The notes below the pieces were generated by a model, which saw only the letters and a program-made list of their open reading frames with translations, was not told the origin of the DNA and ran no database searches. Source: Streptomyces sp. NBC_00239 (GTDB taxonomy: Bacteria > Actinomycetota > Actinomycetes > Streptomycetales > Streptomycetaceae). Taken from it: DNA of 64,000 nucleotides. The DNA lies in NCBI RefSeq assembly GCF_036194065.1, contig NZ_CP108095.1, positions 6,634,001-6,698,000 of the forward strand, given 5' to 3'. A program made the translations under genes and the position numbers. This document shows, one piece after another, positions 1 to 9,820 of the stretch. Position 1 is the first letter of the stretch, and each line of letters opens with the position of its first letter.

Positions 1-910
<910 letters not shown>

Positions 911-983
911 CAGTTGCTCGCGTCCACTGTGTTAGTTCTGAAGTAACGAACCGTGTCCATGCCCGGTTGGTCAACTTCATAGT

Positions 984-1102
984 GTTTCGGTGGTCATAGC
1001 GTTAGGGAAACGCCCGGTTACATTCCGAACCCGGAAGCTAAGCCTTTCAGCGCCGATGGTACTGCAGGGGGGACCCTGTGGGAGAGTAGGACGCCGCCGA
1101 AC
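984..1102 (+). rRNA. 5S ribosomal RNA
   Basis: A 119-nt sequence beginning GTTTCGGTGGTCATAGC, with the conserved CCGAACCCGGAAGCTAAG core and ending in CGCCGCCGAAC, is a typical actinobacterial 5S rRNA. It lies about 74 nt after the 23S end in the normal rrn order (16S-23S-5S), so it closes the rRNA operon. Ends are good to a few bases. Confidence 0.97.
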
Positions 1103-1114
1103 AATCATTGTGGG

Positions 1115-1145
1115 AAAGCCCCGCACCTTATGGTGCGGGGCTTTT
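1115..1145 (+). terminator. rRNA operon intrinsic terminator
   Basis: A hairpin AAAGCCCCGCACC-TTAT-GGTGCGGGGCTTTT sits 12 nt after 5S rRNA. It has a long GC stem and a T-rich tail, the classical form for termination of an rrn operon. Confidence 0.93.
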
Positions 1146-1219
1146 CTGCGTTCAGGGCACGGATGTTCTCCTGTAGGGTCAGAGAGTCGTTCGCACGTTT
1201 CAACAGTGGAGGCCCCCGG

Positions 1220-1828
1220 GTGGAGGTCCAGGAGACTCGGGTCCAGACGGACCGAATCCTCACCATCCCGAACATCCTGAGCATGGCTCGCCTCGTCGGC
1301 GTACCCCTGTTCCTCTGGCTCATCCTGCGGCCGGTGTTCGGAGGGCCCAACAGCGACGGCTGGGCGCTGCTCGTCCTGATGTTCAGCGGGGTCAGCGACT
1401 ACCTCGACGGGAAGCTCGCACGCCGCTGGAACCAGATCAGCAGCCTCGGCCGGCTGCTGGATCCGGCCGCCGACCGGCTGTACATCGTCTCCACGCTCAT
1501 CGGGCTGACCTGGCGGGAGATCCTTCCGCTGTGGCTCACGGCCGCGCTGTTCGCCCGCGAGCTGATGCTTCTGGTGATGGTGTGGATCCTGCGCCGCCAC
1601 GGATATCCGCCGCCGCAGGTCAACTTCCTCGGCAAGGCCGCGACCTTCAACCTGATGTACGCCTTCCCGCTGCTCCTCCTGAGTGATCAAGCCGGATGGC
1701 TCGGCTGGCTTGCGTCTGTTTTCGGATGGGCGTTCGCTGGATGGGGTACAACCCTCTATTGGTGGGCAGGCATCTTGTACGTGGTGCAGGTCCGCCGTCT
1801 CGTGAAGGCGGATGCCGCGGCCGATTGA
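1220..1828 (+). CDS. CDP-alcohol phosphatidyltransferase family membrane protein
   Basis: This 202-residue polytopic membrane protein would transfer a phosphatidyl (or related) group from a CDP-activated donor to an alcohol, as in phospholipid head-group synthesis. The family signature D-x2-D-G-x2-A-R-x8-G-x3-D-x3-D is intact near residues 57-80 (SDYLDGKLAR then GRLLDPAAD). Several hydrophobic segments follow. The GTG start at 1220 is chosen because GGAGG lies 8 nt before it; an in-frame extension to 1130 would run into the rRNA terminator. The gene is followed by a sugar nucleotidyltransferase fusion. The substrate alcohol (glycerol phosphate, inositol phosphate or other) cannot be told from sequence alone. 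Confidence 0.88.
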   Translation: MEVQETRVQTDRILTIPNILSMARLVGVPLFLWLILRPVFGGPNSDGWALLVLMFSGVSDYLDGKLARRWNQISSLGRLLDPAADRLYIVSTLIGLTWREILPLWLTAALFARELMLLVMVWILRRHGYPPPQVNFLGKAATFNLMYAFPLLLLSDQAGWLGWLASVFGWAFAGWGTTLYWWAGILYVVQVRRLVKADAAAD

Positions 1829-1922
1829 TCTCGCCGCAATGTCGCGGGGGAGTTGCGGGGCTGTCTGTCCGGGTGAGTGACATCGGCAGGACCGTCGTCT
1901 CTTCAAGGAGGAACCTCCCGAC

Positions 1923-4418
1923 ATGAAGGCCGTCGTGATGGCCGGAGGTGAAGGCACACGCCTTCGCCCCATGACCTCGAGCATGCCCAAGCCGCTCCTA
2001 CCGGTGGTAAACCGGCCGATCATGGAGCACGTGCTCAGGCTCCTCAAAAGGCATGGGCTCAATGAGACCGTCGTGACCGTGCAGTTCCTGGCCTCACTGG
2101 TCAGAAACTACTTCGGCGACGGCGAAGAGCTTGGAATGGAGCTCACTTACGCCAACGAGGAGAAGCCACTCGGGACCGCCGGCAGCGTGAAGAACGCCGA
2201 GGAGGCCCTCAAGGACGACGCGTTCCTGGTCATCTCCGGAGACGCGCTCACCGACTTCGACCTGACGGACCTCATCGCCTTCCACAAGGCGAAGGGCGCC
2301 ATGGTCACTGTCTGCCTCACCCGAGTGCCCAACCCGCTGGAATTCGGCATCACCATCGTGGACGAGGAAGGCAAGGTCGAACGCTTCCTGGAGAAGCCGA
2401 CCTGGGGCCAGGTCTTCTCCGACACCGTCAACACCGGCATCTACGTCATGGAGCCGGAAGTCTTCGACTACGTCGACCCCGACGTCCCCGTGGACTGGTC
2501 CGGAGACGTGTTCCCGCAGCTGATGAAGGAAGGGCGGCCCATCTACGGGTACGTCGCCGAAGGCTACTGGGAGGACGTGGGCACCCACGAGAGCTACGTG
2601 AAGGCCCAGGCCGACGTGCTCGAAGGCAAGGTCCAGGTCGAGATGGACGGCTTCGAGATCTCGCCGGGCGTGTGGATCGCCGAAGGCGCCGAGGTGCACC
2701 CCGACGCCGTCCTGCGCGGGCCGCTGTACATCGGCGACTACGCCAAGATCGAAGCCGGCGTGGAGATCCGCGAGCACACCGTCATCGGATCGAACGTCGT
2801 CGTCAAGAGCGGCGCCTTCCTCCACAGGGCCGTCGTCCACGACAACGTCTACATCGGGCCGCACAGCAACCTGCGCGGCTGCGTCATCGGCAAGAACACC
2901 GACATCATGCGGGCCGCCCGGGTCGAGGACGGCGCCGTCATCGGGGACGAGTGCCTGGTCGGCGAGGAATCGATCGTCCAGGGCAACGTACGGGTCTACC
3001 CCTTCAAGACGATCGAAGCCGGCGCCTTCGTCAACACCTCGGTCATCTGGGAGTCCCGCGGCCAGGCCCATCTGTTCGGGGCGCGCGGCGTCTCCGGCAT
3101 CCTCAACGTGGAGATCACCCCGGAAGTAGCGGTCCGGCTGGCCGGCGCGTACGCCACCACCCTGAAGAAGGGGGCCACGGTCACCACGGCCCGTGACCAC
3201 TCCCGTGGCGCCCGTGCACTCAAACGGGCGGTCATCTCCGCCCTGCAGGCCAGCGCCATCAACGTACGCGACCTGGAGAACGTGCCGCTGCCGGTGGCAC
3301 GACAGCAGACCGCGCGCGGCAGTGCCGGCGGGATCATGCTGCGGACCTCGCCCGGGGTGCCCGACTCGCTCGACATCATGTTCTTCGACGCGAGCGGAGC
3401 CGACCTCTCCCAGGCCGCCCAGCGCAAACTCGACCGCGTCTACGCACGGCAGGAGTACCGGCGGGCCTTCCCCGGCGAGATCGGCGACCTCCAGTTCCCG
3501 TCGAGCGTCTTCGACTCGTACACCGGATCGCTGCTGCGGCGGGTCAACACCACCGGGATCGCGGAATCCGCGCTCAAGGTCGTCGTGGACGCCTCCAACG
3601 GCAGCGCCGGACTGGTCCTGCCGAGCCTGCTCGGCCGGCTCGGGGTCGACGCCCTCACCATCAACCCCGGACTCGACGAGTCCAGGCCGACCGAGACCGC
3701 CGAGAGCCGGCGGGCCGGGCTGGTCCGGCTCGGCGAGATCGTCGCCTCCGCGCGCGCCGCGTTCGGCGTGCGCTTCGACCCGGTCGGCGAGCGGATCTCG
3801 CTCGTCGACGAACGCGGCCGGATCATCGAGGACGACCGCGCCCTCCTGGTCCTGCTCGACCTGGTCGCGGCCGAGCGGCGCAGCGGCAAGGTGGCGCTGC
3901 CCGTGACCACGACCCGGATCGCCGAGCAGGTGGCCGCCTACCACGGCACCCAGGTCGAGTGGACGACGACCTCGCCCGACGACCTGACGCGGGTGGGCCG
4001 GGCCGAGACGACGATCTTCGGCGGGGACGGCCGCGGCGGCATCATCGTGCCCGAGTTCAGCAGCGTCTTCGACGGCGCCGCGGCCTTCGTACGGCTCATC
4101 GGGCTGGTCGCGCGCACCCAGCTCACCCTGAGCCAGATCGACGCGCGGATACCGCGAGCCCACGTCCTCAAGCGCGATCTGGCGACCCCGTGGGCCGTCA
4201 AGGGCCTGGTCATGCGGCGTGTGGTGGAGGCAGCCGGTACGCGGCACGTGGACACCACCGACGGGGTGCGGGTGGTCGAGGCCGACGGCCGCTGGGTGCT
4301 GGTGCTGCCCGACCCGGCGGAGGCCGTCACCCATCTGTGGGCCGAGGGGCCCGACGGGGCGTCCGCGCAGGCGCTGCTCGACGAATGGTCGACCGTCGTG
4401 GACGGCGCCGGCCACTGA
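1923..4418 (+). CDS. Mannose-1-phosphate guanylyltransferase-like / phosphomannomutase-like fusion protein
   Basis: This 831-residue cytoplasmic protein has three parts. Residues 1-230 are an NDP-sugar pyrophosphorylase domain with the G-G-x-G-T-R-L-R-P motif right after the start ([12 protein letters not shown]) and a conserved substrate lysine region. Residues 250-370 are a left-handed beta-helix of hexapeptide repeats. Residues 380-831 match the phosphohexomutase fold. It is predicted to make GDP-mannose or a related NDP-sugar for glycan or cell-envelope synthesis. The RBS AAGGAGG at 1904-1910 supports the ATG. The mutase half lacks the usual TASHNP phosphoserine loop (TSPGVPDS near residue 480) and the DGDADR metal loop (FDPVGER), so it is probably not an active mutase. 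Confidence 0.87.
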   Translation: MKAVVMAGGEGTRLRPMTSSMPKPLLPVVNRPIMEHVLRLLKRHGLNETVVTVQFLASLVRNYFGDGEELGMELTYANEEKPLGTAGSVKNAEEALKDDAFLVISGDALTDFDLTDLIAFHKAKGAMVTVCLTRVPNPLEFGITIVDEEGKVERFLEKPTWGQVFSDTVNTGIYVMEPEVFDYVDPDVPVDWSGDVFPQLMKEGRPIYGYVAEGYWEDVGTHESYVKAQADVLEGKVQVEMDGFEISPGVWIAEGAEVHPDAVLRGPLYIGDYAKIEAGVEIREHTVIGSNVVVKSGAFLHRAVVHDNVYIGPHSNLRGCVIGKNTDIMRAARVEDGAVIGDECLVGEESIVQGNVRVYPFKTIEAGAFVNTSVIWESRGQAHLFGARGVSGILNVEITPEVAVRLAGAYATTLKKGATVTTARDHSRGARALKRAVISALQASAINVRDLENVPLPVARQQTARGSAGGIMLRTSPGVPDSLDIMFFDASGADLSQAAQRKLDRVYARQEYRRAFPGEIGDLQFPSSVFDSYTGSLLRRVNTTGIAESALKVVVDASNGSAGLVLPSLLGRLGVDALTINPGLDESRPTETAESRRAGLVRLGEIVASARAAFGVRFDPVGERISLVDERGRIIEDDRALLVLLDLVAAERRSGKVALPVTTTRIAEQVAAYHGTQVEWTTTSPDDLTRVGRAETTIFGGDGRGGIIVPEFSSVFDGAAAFVRLIGLVARTQLTLSQIDARIPRAHVLKRDLATPWAVKGLVMRRVVEAAGTRHVDTTDGVRVVEADGRWVLVLPDPAEAVTHLWAEGPDGASAQALLDEWSTVVDGAGH

Positions 4419-4423
4419 ACCGG

Positions 4424-4461
4424 GCCCGGGGCCCCGCCGCACGTGCGGCGGGGCCCCGGGC
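4424..4461 (+). terminator. Strong hairpin after the nucleotidyltransferase gene
   Basis: A perfect 17-bp stem (4424-4440 with 4445-4461) with a 4-nt ACGT loop begins 6 nt after the stop codon at 4418. There is no long T-tract, which is usual for Streptomyces terminators. Confidence 0.75.
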
Positions 4462-4502
4462 GCATTCGTTGTCAGCCCATCCGACATGCGACGATGTGCC
4501 GC

Positions 4503-5387
4503 ATGTCGCAGCCGCCCCAGAACCGGACTTCGGCCACACCGCCGGTGCGCCCGGACGCCTCCATGTCGCTGCTGACGCATGTGATGGACCACAGCCTCGA
4601 CGAGGGTTACGCCGAGGCCTCGGCCCGCCGCGCGGCAGCCGGCACCACCGGACTGCCCCGAACCCTCAAGGCGAAACTCGCGCTGGCCGGCGGCCTCGTG
4701 CTGGCCGCGATGGTGGTGACCCTCGGCGCCGCCGAGGCGCGGATAGCGGCTCCCGTCCTGGCCAAGGAGCGCGACGAACTCATCGACCGGGTCGAACGGG
4801 CCGGAGCGGGCGCCGACGACCTGGAGAAGGAGATCGACGCGCTCCGCACCGACGTCGCGGACCGCCAGCGCGAGGCCCTCAAGCAGCACGGCGGCGACCA
4901 GGGCGAACTGGTCGCGCTGCTGTCCGGGGCCACCGAGGTGCACGGGCCGGGGATCCGGCTCGTGGTCGACGACGCGAAGGAAGCGGAGAGCGGCGGCGGC
5001 GGGCCGCGCGAGAACTCCGGGTTCTCCGACACCGGCCGGGTGCGCGACCGCGACATGCAACGGATCGTCAACGGGCTGTGGCAGTCGGGCGCGGAGGCAG
5101 TCGCCATCAACGGGCAGCGGCTGACGTCGCTGTCGGCGATCAGGGCGGCCGGTGACGCCATACTGGTCGACAACAAGCCGCTGGTACCGCCGTACGAGGT
5201 ACTGGCGGTAGGGGCGAAGAACCGGCTCGGCACCGACTTCCAGGACAGCGCGGACGGGCAGTACCTCCACGTGCTGCAGGAGAACTACGGCGTCCGCTAC
5301 AGCGTCTCCGCCCAGGACGACGTCCGGCTGCCGGCCGCGTCGAGCCTGATCGTACGTACAGCAGAACCGAAGAAGGGTGCATCGTGA
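4503..5387 (+). CDS. DUF881 family membrane-anchored protein
   Basis: This 294-residue protein has a cytoplasmic N-terminus of about 55 residues, one membrane segment (near residues 60-78, LALAGGLVLAAMVVTLG), a short coiled coil with heptad-like E/R/D pattern, and a C-terminal DUF881 domain (about 130-290) with the conserved GAEAVAINGQRL motif. The family is widespread in Actinobacteria and is found with Sbp and a second DUF881 gene, as here; the function is not established but is linked to the cell envelope/division neighbourhood. It overlaps the next gene by 4 nt (GTGA), so it is cotranslated. Starts at 4494 or 4503 are possible; no good ribosome site is visible, so the transcript may be leaderless. 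Confidence 0.85.
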   Translation: MSQPPQNRTSATPPVRPDASMSLLTHVMDHSLDEGYAEASARRAAAGTTGLPRTLKAKLALAGGLVLAAMVVTLGAAEARIAAPVLAKERDELIDRVERAGAGADDLEKEIDALRTDVADRQREALKQHGGDQGELVALLSGATEVHGPGIRLVVDDAKEAESGGGGPRENSGFSDTGRVRDRDMQRIVNGLWQSGAEAVAINGQRLTSLSAIRAAGDAILVDNKPLVPPYEVLAVGAKNRLGTDFQDSADGQYLHVLQENYGVRYSVSAQDDVRLPAASSLIVRTAEPKKGAS

Positions 5388-5716
5388 TCGCGGTACTGGG
5401 CCTCGTGGTCGGAGTGGTGGTCGGACTACTGGTCCGGCCCGAGGTGCCGGCCGTGGTCGAGCCCTATCTTCCGATCGCCGTGGTGGCGGCTCTCGACGCG
5501 GTCTTCGGAGGCCTGCGCGCGATGCTCGACGGGATCTTCGTCGACAAGGTCTTCGTGGTGTCGTTCCTGTCGAACGTCGTCGTCGCCGCGCTCATCGTCT
5601 TCCTCGGCGACAAGCTCGGGGTCGGTGCGCAGCTGTCCACGGGTGTGGTCGTCGTCCTCGGCATCCGCATCTTCTCCAACGCCGCGGCCATCCGCCGGCA
5701 CGTGTTCCGGGCGTGA
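5384..5716 (+). CDS. Small basic family protein (Sbp/DUF1290), membrane
   Basis: This 110-residue hydrophobic protein has three predicted membrane segments and the Sbp family pattern (GLVVGVVVGLL..., the AALDAVFGGLRAMLDG motif near residues 33-48, and SNVVVAALIVFLGDKLG). It starts with GTG inside the stop of the preceding DUF881 gene and ends just before a second DUF881 gene, the standard Gram-positive arrangement near division genes. It is expected to act in the cytoplasmic membrane; its molecular role is unknown. Confidence 0.88.
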   Translation: MIAVLGLVVGVVVGLLVRPEVPAVVEPYLPIAVVAALDAVFGGLRAMLDGIFVDKVFVVSFLSNVVVAALIVFLGDKLGVGAQLSTGVVVVLGIRIFSNAAAIRRHVFRA

Positions 5717-5721
5717 GGCCG

Positions 5722-6615
5722 ATGAGCAGCGACAACCAGCCCGAGCCTTCGGACGGCCGGCCGGAGCCTTCGAAGCCGGTCGAGCCCGTCGGGGCGACCG
5801 AACCGGCGGCGGAGTCCCCGGAATCCGTCAAGTCCGCGGAATCCGGGGAACAGGCCGGAACGGCCGAGCGGGCCGAGCCGGATGCGGTGCCCGGGATGAC
5901 CGGCCGGCAGCGGCTGGCCGCGGGGCTGTGGCCGCCGAGGGTGAGCCGGGCCCAACTGATCGTCGCGCTGCTGCTGTTCGTCCTGGGGTTGGGACTGGCC
6001 ATCCAGGTGCGCTCGAACAGCGACAGCAGCGCCCTGCGCGGCGCCCGCCAGGAGGACCTCGTACGGATCCTCGACGAGCTCGACGGCCGGACCGAGCGGC
6101 TGGAGGACGAGAAGCGGCGGCTGGAGGACCAGCGCAAGGAGCTCGAGAACAGCTCCGACCAGGCCGAGGAGGCCCGGAAGCAGACCCTGGAGAAGGAAGC
6201 CCAACTCGGCATCCTGGCGGGTACGGTGGCCGCCGAGGGCCCGGGCATCACGCTGCGGGTGTCCGACCCGAAGCACCTCGTCCAGTCGGACATGCTGCTC
6301 GACGCGATCCAGGAGCTGCGGGCCGCCGGCGCCGAGGCGATCCAGGTCAACGGGGTCCGGGTGGTGGCCGGTACGTACTTCTCCGACGAGGACGGGGGAG
6401 TGGGCGTCGACGGTAAGAAGATCACACAACCCTATGAATTCAAGGTCATCGGGAAGCCGCAGGACCTCGAACCCGCCCTCAACATCCCCGGCGGGGTGAT
6501 CCAGACGCTGGAGAAGGAGCAGGCCACTGCCGACGTCGTACGCTCGTCGAAGATCGTCGTCGATGCCTTGCGGGCGGCGAAGCAGCCTGACTACGCTCGG
6601 TCGTCATCGTCATGA
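5722..6615 (+). CDS. DUF881 family protein, second copy, with disordered N-terminus
   Basis: This 297-residue protein has an acidic, Pro/Glu-rich disordered N-terminus (residues 1-60), one membrane segment (about 77-93, LIVALLLFVLGLGLAIQV), a strongly charged coiled coil (about 110-155, LDGRTERLEDEKRRLEDQ), and a DUF881 domain (about 160-285) with the GAEAIQVNGVRV motif. The reading frame is open further upstream, but the ATG at 5722 follows the Sbp stop by 5 nt and matches the family start. It is a paralogue of the gene at 4503 and forms an operon with it. The role is unknown; the coiled coil suggests assembly with its partner. Confidence 0.85.
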   Translation: MSSDNQPEPSDGRPEPSKPVEPVGATEPAAESPESVKSAESGEQAGTAERAEPDAVPGMTGRQRLAAGLWPPRVSRAQLIVALLLFVLGLGLAIQVRSNSDSSALRGARQEDLVRILDELDGRTERLEDEKRRLEDQRKELENSSDQAEEARKQTLEKEAQLGILAGTVAAEGPGITLRVSDPKHLVQSDMLLDAIQELRAAGAEAIQVNGVRVVAGTYFSDEDGGVGVDGKKITQPYEFKVIGKPQDLEPALNIPGGVIQTLEKEQATADVVRSSKIVVDALRAAKQPDYARSSSS

Positions 6616-6805
6616 CGCGGAGCACTGACGTGAGGCCCTCACGCGCGCTGCCGCTTGCGGGGGGTCGGCGCACCGAACGAGCGGTGCGTGGTGGAAACTG
6701 TCTGGTGGTTACGGACGTTGTGAGAATGTCCGGGTCGGCAGGTGTGTGCATTCAGGGTTCGTCCTGCCCCACGGGCGGGTCTGTTTCGGTCAAGGGGAAT
6801 CGCCC

Positions 6806-7642
6806 GTGAAATTGTTTGAGAAGTTGTTCGGCAAGAAGGCTCGCGAGGAAAGCGCTGCGGCCAAGCACCGCGCGTCGCGGCACGGAGACGGGGAAGCGCA
6901 GGGCGACCGCCCGCTGTTCCGCGACGAGGTCGCGGGGGCGGGTGACAATTCGGGCGTTCAAGGCGCGTCGTCTGTTGACCCTGCCGCGTCCGGCCGCATA
7001 GGTTTCGGTGAACCATCAACCTCAAGTGCGGGTGGAGGGTTCTCCCCCGATCCGTACGCAACCAATGCCTCCGCGGGGCAGCCGCGGCGCGAGGAGCCGT
7101 CCATGTCGGCCGTCCAGGTGTGCAGCAGGTGCGGGCACCGCAATGGTGCGGACGGCCGCTTCTGTTCGCACTGCGGGGCGCCGCTGCGGCCGGGCCTGAC
7201 GCCGGAGCGTGCCTCGGAGACCACGTCGACCATCTCGATCTCCGGGCTGGAGGCCTACGAGGCCGAGGTGACCGGCCAGCACGCCGCTCCCTCGCTCTCT
7301 CCCGAGGCCCAGGCCGCGGTGGAGGCCCTCCCGTCGGGTTCGGCGCTGCTCATCGTCCGCCGCGGTCCGAATTCGGGCAGCCGCTTCCTCCTGGACGGCG
7401 AGCTGACCACGGCCGGCCGGCACCCGCAGAGCGACATCTTCCTGGACGACGTCACGGTCTCCCGGCGGCACGTCGAATTCCGCAGGCGCCAGGACGGTGG
7501 CTTCACCGTCTCCGACGTCGGCAGCCTGAACGGCACGTACGTCAACCGTGAGCCGATCGAGTCGGTCTCGCTCACGAACGGCGACGAGGTGCAGATCGGC
7601 AAGTACCGACTGGTCTTCTACGCGAGCCAGCGAGGCATCTGA
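6806..7642 (+). CDS. FHA domain protein with zinc ribbon (GarA/OdhI-like)
   Basis: This 278-residue cytoplasmic protein begins with a short basic segment (MKLFEKLFGKKAREE) and a disordered region. A zinc ribbon follows near residues 112-135 (CSRCGHRN...FCSHCG), then an ETTST phosphorylation motif, and a C-terminal FHA domain (about 190-265) with the phosphothreonine-binding residues GRHPQSD, SRRH and GSLNGTYVN. GarA/OdhI relatives bind and inhibit 2-oxoglutarate enzymes after Ser/Thr kinase control; the ETTST motif matches that mechanism. The GTG at 6806 with AAGGGGAA at 6793-6800 is preferred over the upstream ATG. It is followed by the FtsR-like MerR gene, the usual actinobacterial order. 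Confidence 0.88.
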   Translation: MKLFEKLFGKKAREESAAAKHRASRHGDGEAQGDRPLFRDEVAGAGDNSGVQGASSVDPAASGRIGFGEPSTSSAGGGFSPDPYATNASAGQPRREEPSMSAVQVCSRCGHRNGADGRFCSHCGAPLRPGLTPERASETTSTISISGLEAYEAEVTGQHAAPSLSPEAQAAVEALPSGSALLIVRRGPNSGSRFLLDGELTTAGRHPQSDIFLDDVTVSRRHVEFRRRQDGGFTVSDVGSLNGTYVNREPIESVSLTNGDEVQIGKYRLVFYASQRGI

Positions 7643-7647
7643 CCCTC

Positions 7648-7668
7648 CCCCCGGACCCTGTCCGGGGG
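7648..7668 (+). terminator. Short hairpin between FHA and MerR genes
   Basis: CCCCCGGA-CCCTG-TCCGGGGG forms an 8-bp stem with a 5-nt loop directly after the FHA stop and 19 nt before the next start. It could be a terminator or attenuator within the FHA-MerR operon. Confidence 0.5.
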
Positions 7669-7686
7669 TACTCCCAGGGAAGGTCC

Positions 7687-8433
7687 ATGCTGCTGACACC
7701 GACGGGCGGTGCCGGAAACGGCGCCGTCGGCTCGGCCGGGCGGCTGTTGAGCATCGGTACGGTGCTCAACCAGCTGCGCGGCGAGTTCCCCGAAGTCACC
7801 ATTTCCAAGATCCGGTTCCTGGAGGCGGAAGGGCTCGTCGAGCCCCAGCGCACGCCCTCGGGGTACCGCAAGTTCAGCCCGCAGGACGTCGAGCGGCTCG
7901 CCCGGATCCTGCGGCTGCAGCGCGACCACTACCTGCCGCTGAAGGTCATCCGCGAGCACCTCGACGCGCTCGCACGCGGTGAGCAGGTCCGCATCCCGAC
8001 GCCCTCGCCGCAGGGCGACCCGACGCTGGCGGCGGTCCTGCCCGCGGACCCCGAGGAGCCCACCGTGGCCCGGGTCGGGCGGGCCGAGCTGCTCGCCGCC
8101 GCCGAGGTCGACGAGGTACAGCTGGTCGAGTGGGAGTCGTACGGCCTGATCGCCGAAGGGGCGGGCGGGGGGTACGACGCCGAGGCGGTGACCGTGGCCA
8201 AACTGCTGGCCGATCTGGGCCGCTTCGGCCTGGAACCGCGGCACCTGCGGGCCATGAAGGCGGCCGCGGACCGGGAGGCCGGCCTGGTCGAACAGGTCGT
8301 GGCACCGTTGCGGCGCCACCGCAACCCGCAGACCAGGGCGCATGCCGAGGCGACCCTGAAAGAGCTCGCCGGGATCTCCGTACGCCTGCACGAAGCGCTG
8401 GTCCAGACCGCTCTGGGGGTGCGGCTCCGCTGA
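7687..8433 (+). CDS. ftsR: MerR-family regulator, FtsR-like
   Basis: This 248-residue DNA-binding protein has an N-terminal winged MerR helix-turn-helix (about 20-90; ISKIRFLEAEGLVEPQRTPSG then YRKF, the typical recognition-helix and wing residues) and a long C-terminal half without metal-binding cysteines. In other Actinobacteria the family member FtsR activates ftsZ, and the gene lies between garA/odhI and a bifunctional nuclease gene, exactly as here. The ATG follows AGGGAAGG-like Shine-Dalgarno bases. The symbol rests on context and HTH similarity; target genes are not shown by the window. Confidence 0.75.
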   Translation: MLLTPTGGAGNGAVGSAGRLLSIGTVLNQLRGEFPEVTISKIRFLEAEGLVEPQRTPSGYRKFSPQDVERLARILRLQRDHYLPLKVIREHLDALARGEQVRIPTPSPQGDPTLAAVLPADPEEPTVARVGRAELLAAAEVDEVQLVEWESYGLIAEGAGGGYDAEAVTVAKLLADLGRFGLEPRHLRAMKAAADREAGLVEQVVAPLRRHRNPQTRAHAEATLKELAGISVRLHEALVQTALGVRLR

Positions 8434-8474
8434 CGGCGGAGGACCCCGACTACCCAAACCGGCCGGGCAGGTCC

Positions 8475-8489
8475 TAGGGTTGCTGTGTG
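8475..8489 (+). promoter_or_regulatory. Leaderless promoter -10 box for the bifunctional nuclease gene
   Basis: TAGGGT at 8475-8480 is followed by exactly 6 nt and the GTG start at 8487. This is the spacing expected when transcription starts at the start codon. No Shine-Dalgarno sequence is present. Confidence 0.6.
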
Positions 8490-8960
8490 AACGAGCTCGA
8501 CGTTGTGGGTGTCCGGGTGGAAATGCCCTCCAACCAACCGATCGTGCTCCTGCGCGAAGTGGGAGGCGATCGGTACCTCCCGATCTGGATCGGTCCTGGA
8601 GAGGCGACTGCCATCGCCTTCGCCCAGCAGGGCATGGCCCCTGCCAGGCCGCTGACGCATGACCTCTTCAAGGACGTGCTGGAGGCGGTGGGCGAGGAGC
8701 TCACCGAGGTACGCATCACGGACCTGCGGGAGGGCGTCTTCTACGCGGAACTGGTCTTCGCCAGCGGCGTGGAGGTCAGTGCGCGGCCGTCCGACGCGAT
8801 AGCGCTGGCCCTGCGCACCGGTACGCCGATCTACGGCAGCGACGGCGTCCTGGACGACGCCGGAATCGCCATTCCCGACGAGCAGGAGGACGAGGTGGAG
8901 AAGTTCCGCGAGTTCCTCGACCAGATCTCGCCCGAGGACTTCGGCACGGGCAACCAGTGA
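8487..8960 (+). CDS. Bifunctional nuclease (BFN/DUF151) family protein
   Basis: This 157-residue protein matches the BFN/DUF151 family along its full length (VVGVRVEMPSNQPIVLLRE, LPIWIGPGEATAIAF, RPSDAIALALRTGTPIY). Plant members cut RNA and DNA; in Actinobacteria the gene is a fixed neighbour of the FHA/FtsR genes and its exact role is unproven. The start is a leaderless GTG. A C-terminal acidic tail follows the domain. Confidence 0.88.
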   Translation: MNELDVVGVRVEMPSNQPIVLLREVGGDRYLPIWIGPGEATAIAFAQQGMAPARPLTHDLFKDVLEAVGEELTEVRITDLREGVFYAELVFASGVEVSARPSDAIALALRTGTPIYGSDGVLDDAGIAIPDEQEDEVEKFREFLDQISPEDFGTGNQ

Positions 8961-9041
8961 GCCGACCTCAAGGAATGCTCAAGGCATTCGAGTAGCCTTT
9001 CCCCGCGGAGAGGTGCGGGAAACCACTCTCAGGGTGATTAT

Positions 9042-9097
9042 CACTCGGCGTGCCGAGTGTGGCGATCGTTGACGCACCCCGGGTGACTGCCTACCGT
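9042..9097 (+). promoter_or_regulatory. Promoter and upstream palindrome for the second MerR gene
   Basis: TTGACG (9069-9074), 17 nt, TACCGT (9092-9097) is a good housekeeping-type promoter with a start near 9104. An exact inverted repeat CACTCGGC-GT-GCCGAGTG lies just upstream at 9042-9059. It could be an operator (MerR autoregulation is common) or the end of the previous transcript. Confidence 0.55.
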
Positions 9098-9128
9098 CGA
9101 GATGGCAGGTCTAGGACGGAGGGTCGGC

Positions 9129-9779
9129 GTGAGAATCAGCGGCGACGGTACGACCGGGGGCATCCCCGCACGCAGTCCGGGGGAGAGCGGTCCGTATCCG
9201 CTGCACGGCGGTACGGCCGGTTCCGCGCGCCGTCAGCCGGAAGCGGTGTCGAGCGTGGCGAACGCGGTGAACGCCGACCCGGCATCCGAGGAGATCGGGT
9301 ACCGGGGTCCGACGGCGTGCGCCGCCGCCGGCATCACCTACCGGCAGCTGGACTACTGGGCCCGCACCGGGCTCGTCGAACCGAGCGTGCGCCCGGCGTA
9401 CGGCTCGGGCACCCAGCGCCTCTACAGCTTCCACGACGTGGTCGTGCTGAAGATCGTGAAGCGCTTCCTCGACACCGGGGTCGCGCTGCAGAACATCCGC
9501 ACCGCGGTGCAGCACCTGCGCGAGCGCGGATTCGCGGACCTGGAGCGCATGACGCTGATGAGCGACGGCGCGACCGTGTACGAGTGCACCTCCCCGGACG
9601 AGGTCGTGGGCCTGCTCCAGGGCGGTCAGGGCGTCTTCGGCATCGCGGTCGGCGTGGTCCGGCGCGACGTGGAGAACGCCCTCTCCCAGCTGCACGGCGA
9701 GCGCGTCGACACCGGCGAGACCCTGATCGGGCTCAACCCCGCCGACGAACTCGCCAGGCGCCGCAACCGGGCCGTGTGA
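9129..9779 (+). CDS. MerR-family transcriptional regulator
   Basis: This 216-residue protein has a MerR-type HTH starting near residue 58 (GPTACAAAGITYRQLDYWARTGLVEPSVRPA), a flexible N-terminal extension of about 50 residues, and a C-terminal region without obvious ligand cysteines. It is the second MerR-like gene of the actinobacterial FHA-FtsR-BFN-MerR block. The GTG at 9129 is chosen because GGAGGG lies at 9118-9123; the in-frame start at 9102 would lie at or before the predicted transcription start. Target genes are unknown. Confidence 0.85.
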   Translation: MRISGDGTTGGIPARSPGESGPYPLHGGTAGSARRQPEAVSSVANAVNADPASEEIGYRGPTACAAAGITYRQLDYWARTGLVEPSVRPAYGSGTQRLYSFHDVVVLKIVKRFLDTGVALQNIRTAVQHLRERGFADLERMTLMSDGATVYECTSPDEVVGLLQGGQGVFGIAVGVVRRDVENALSQLHGERVDTGETLIGLNPADELARRRNRAV

Positions 9780-9820
9780 GCCGGGGCGCGTTGTCAGTGC
9801 CGTAGGGCAGCATCGGACGT

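Noticed and set aside
2094..5270. Long minus-strand ORF of 1058 codons
   Set aside because: It is antisense to well-supported genes and results from high GC at third positions; no family match or signal.
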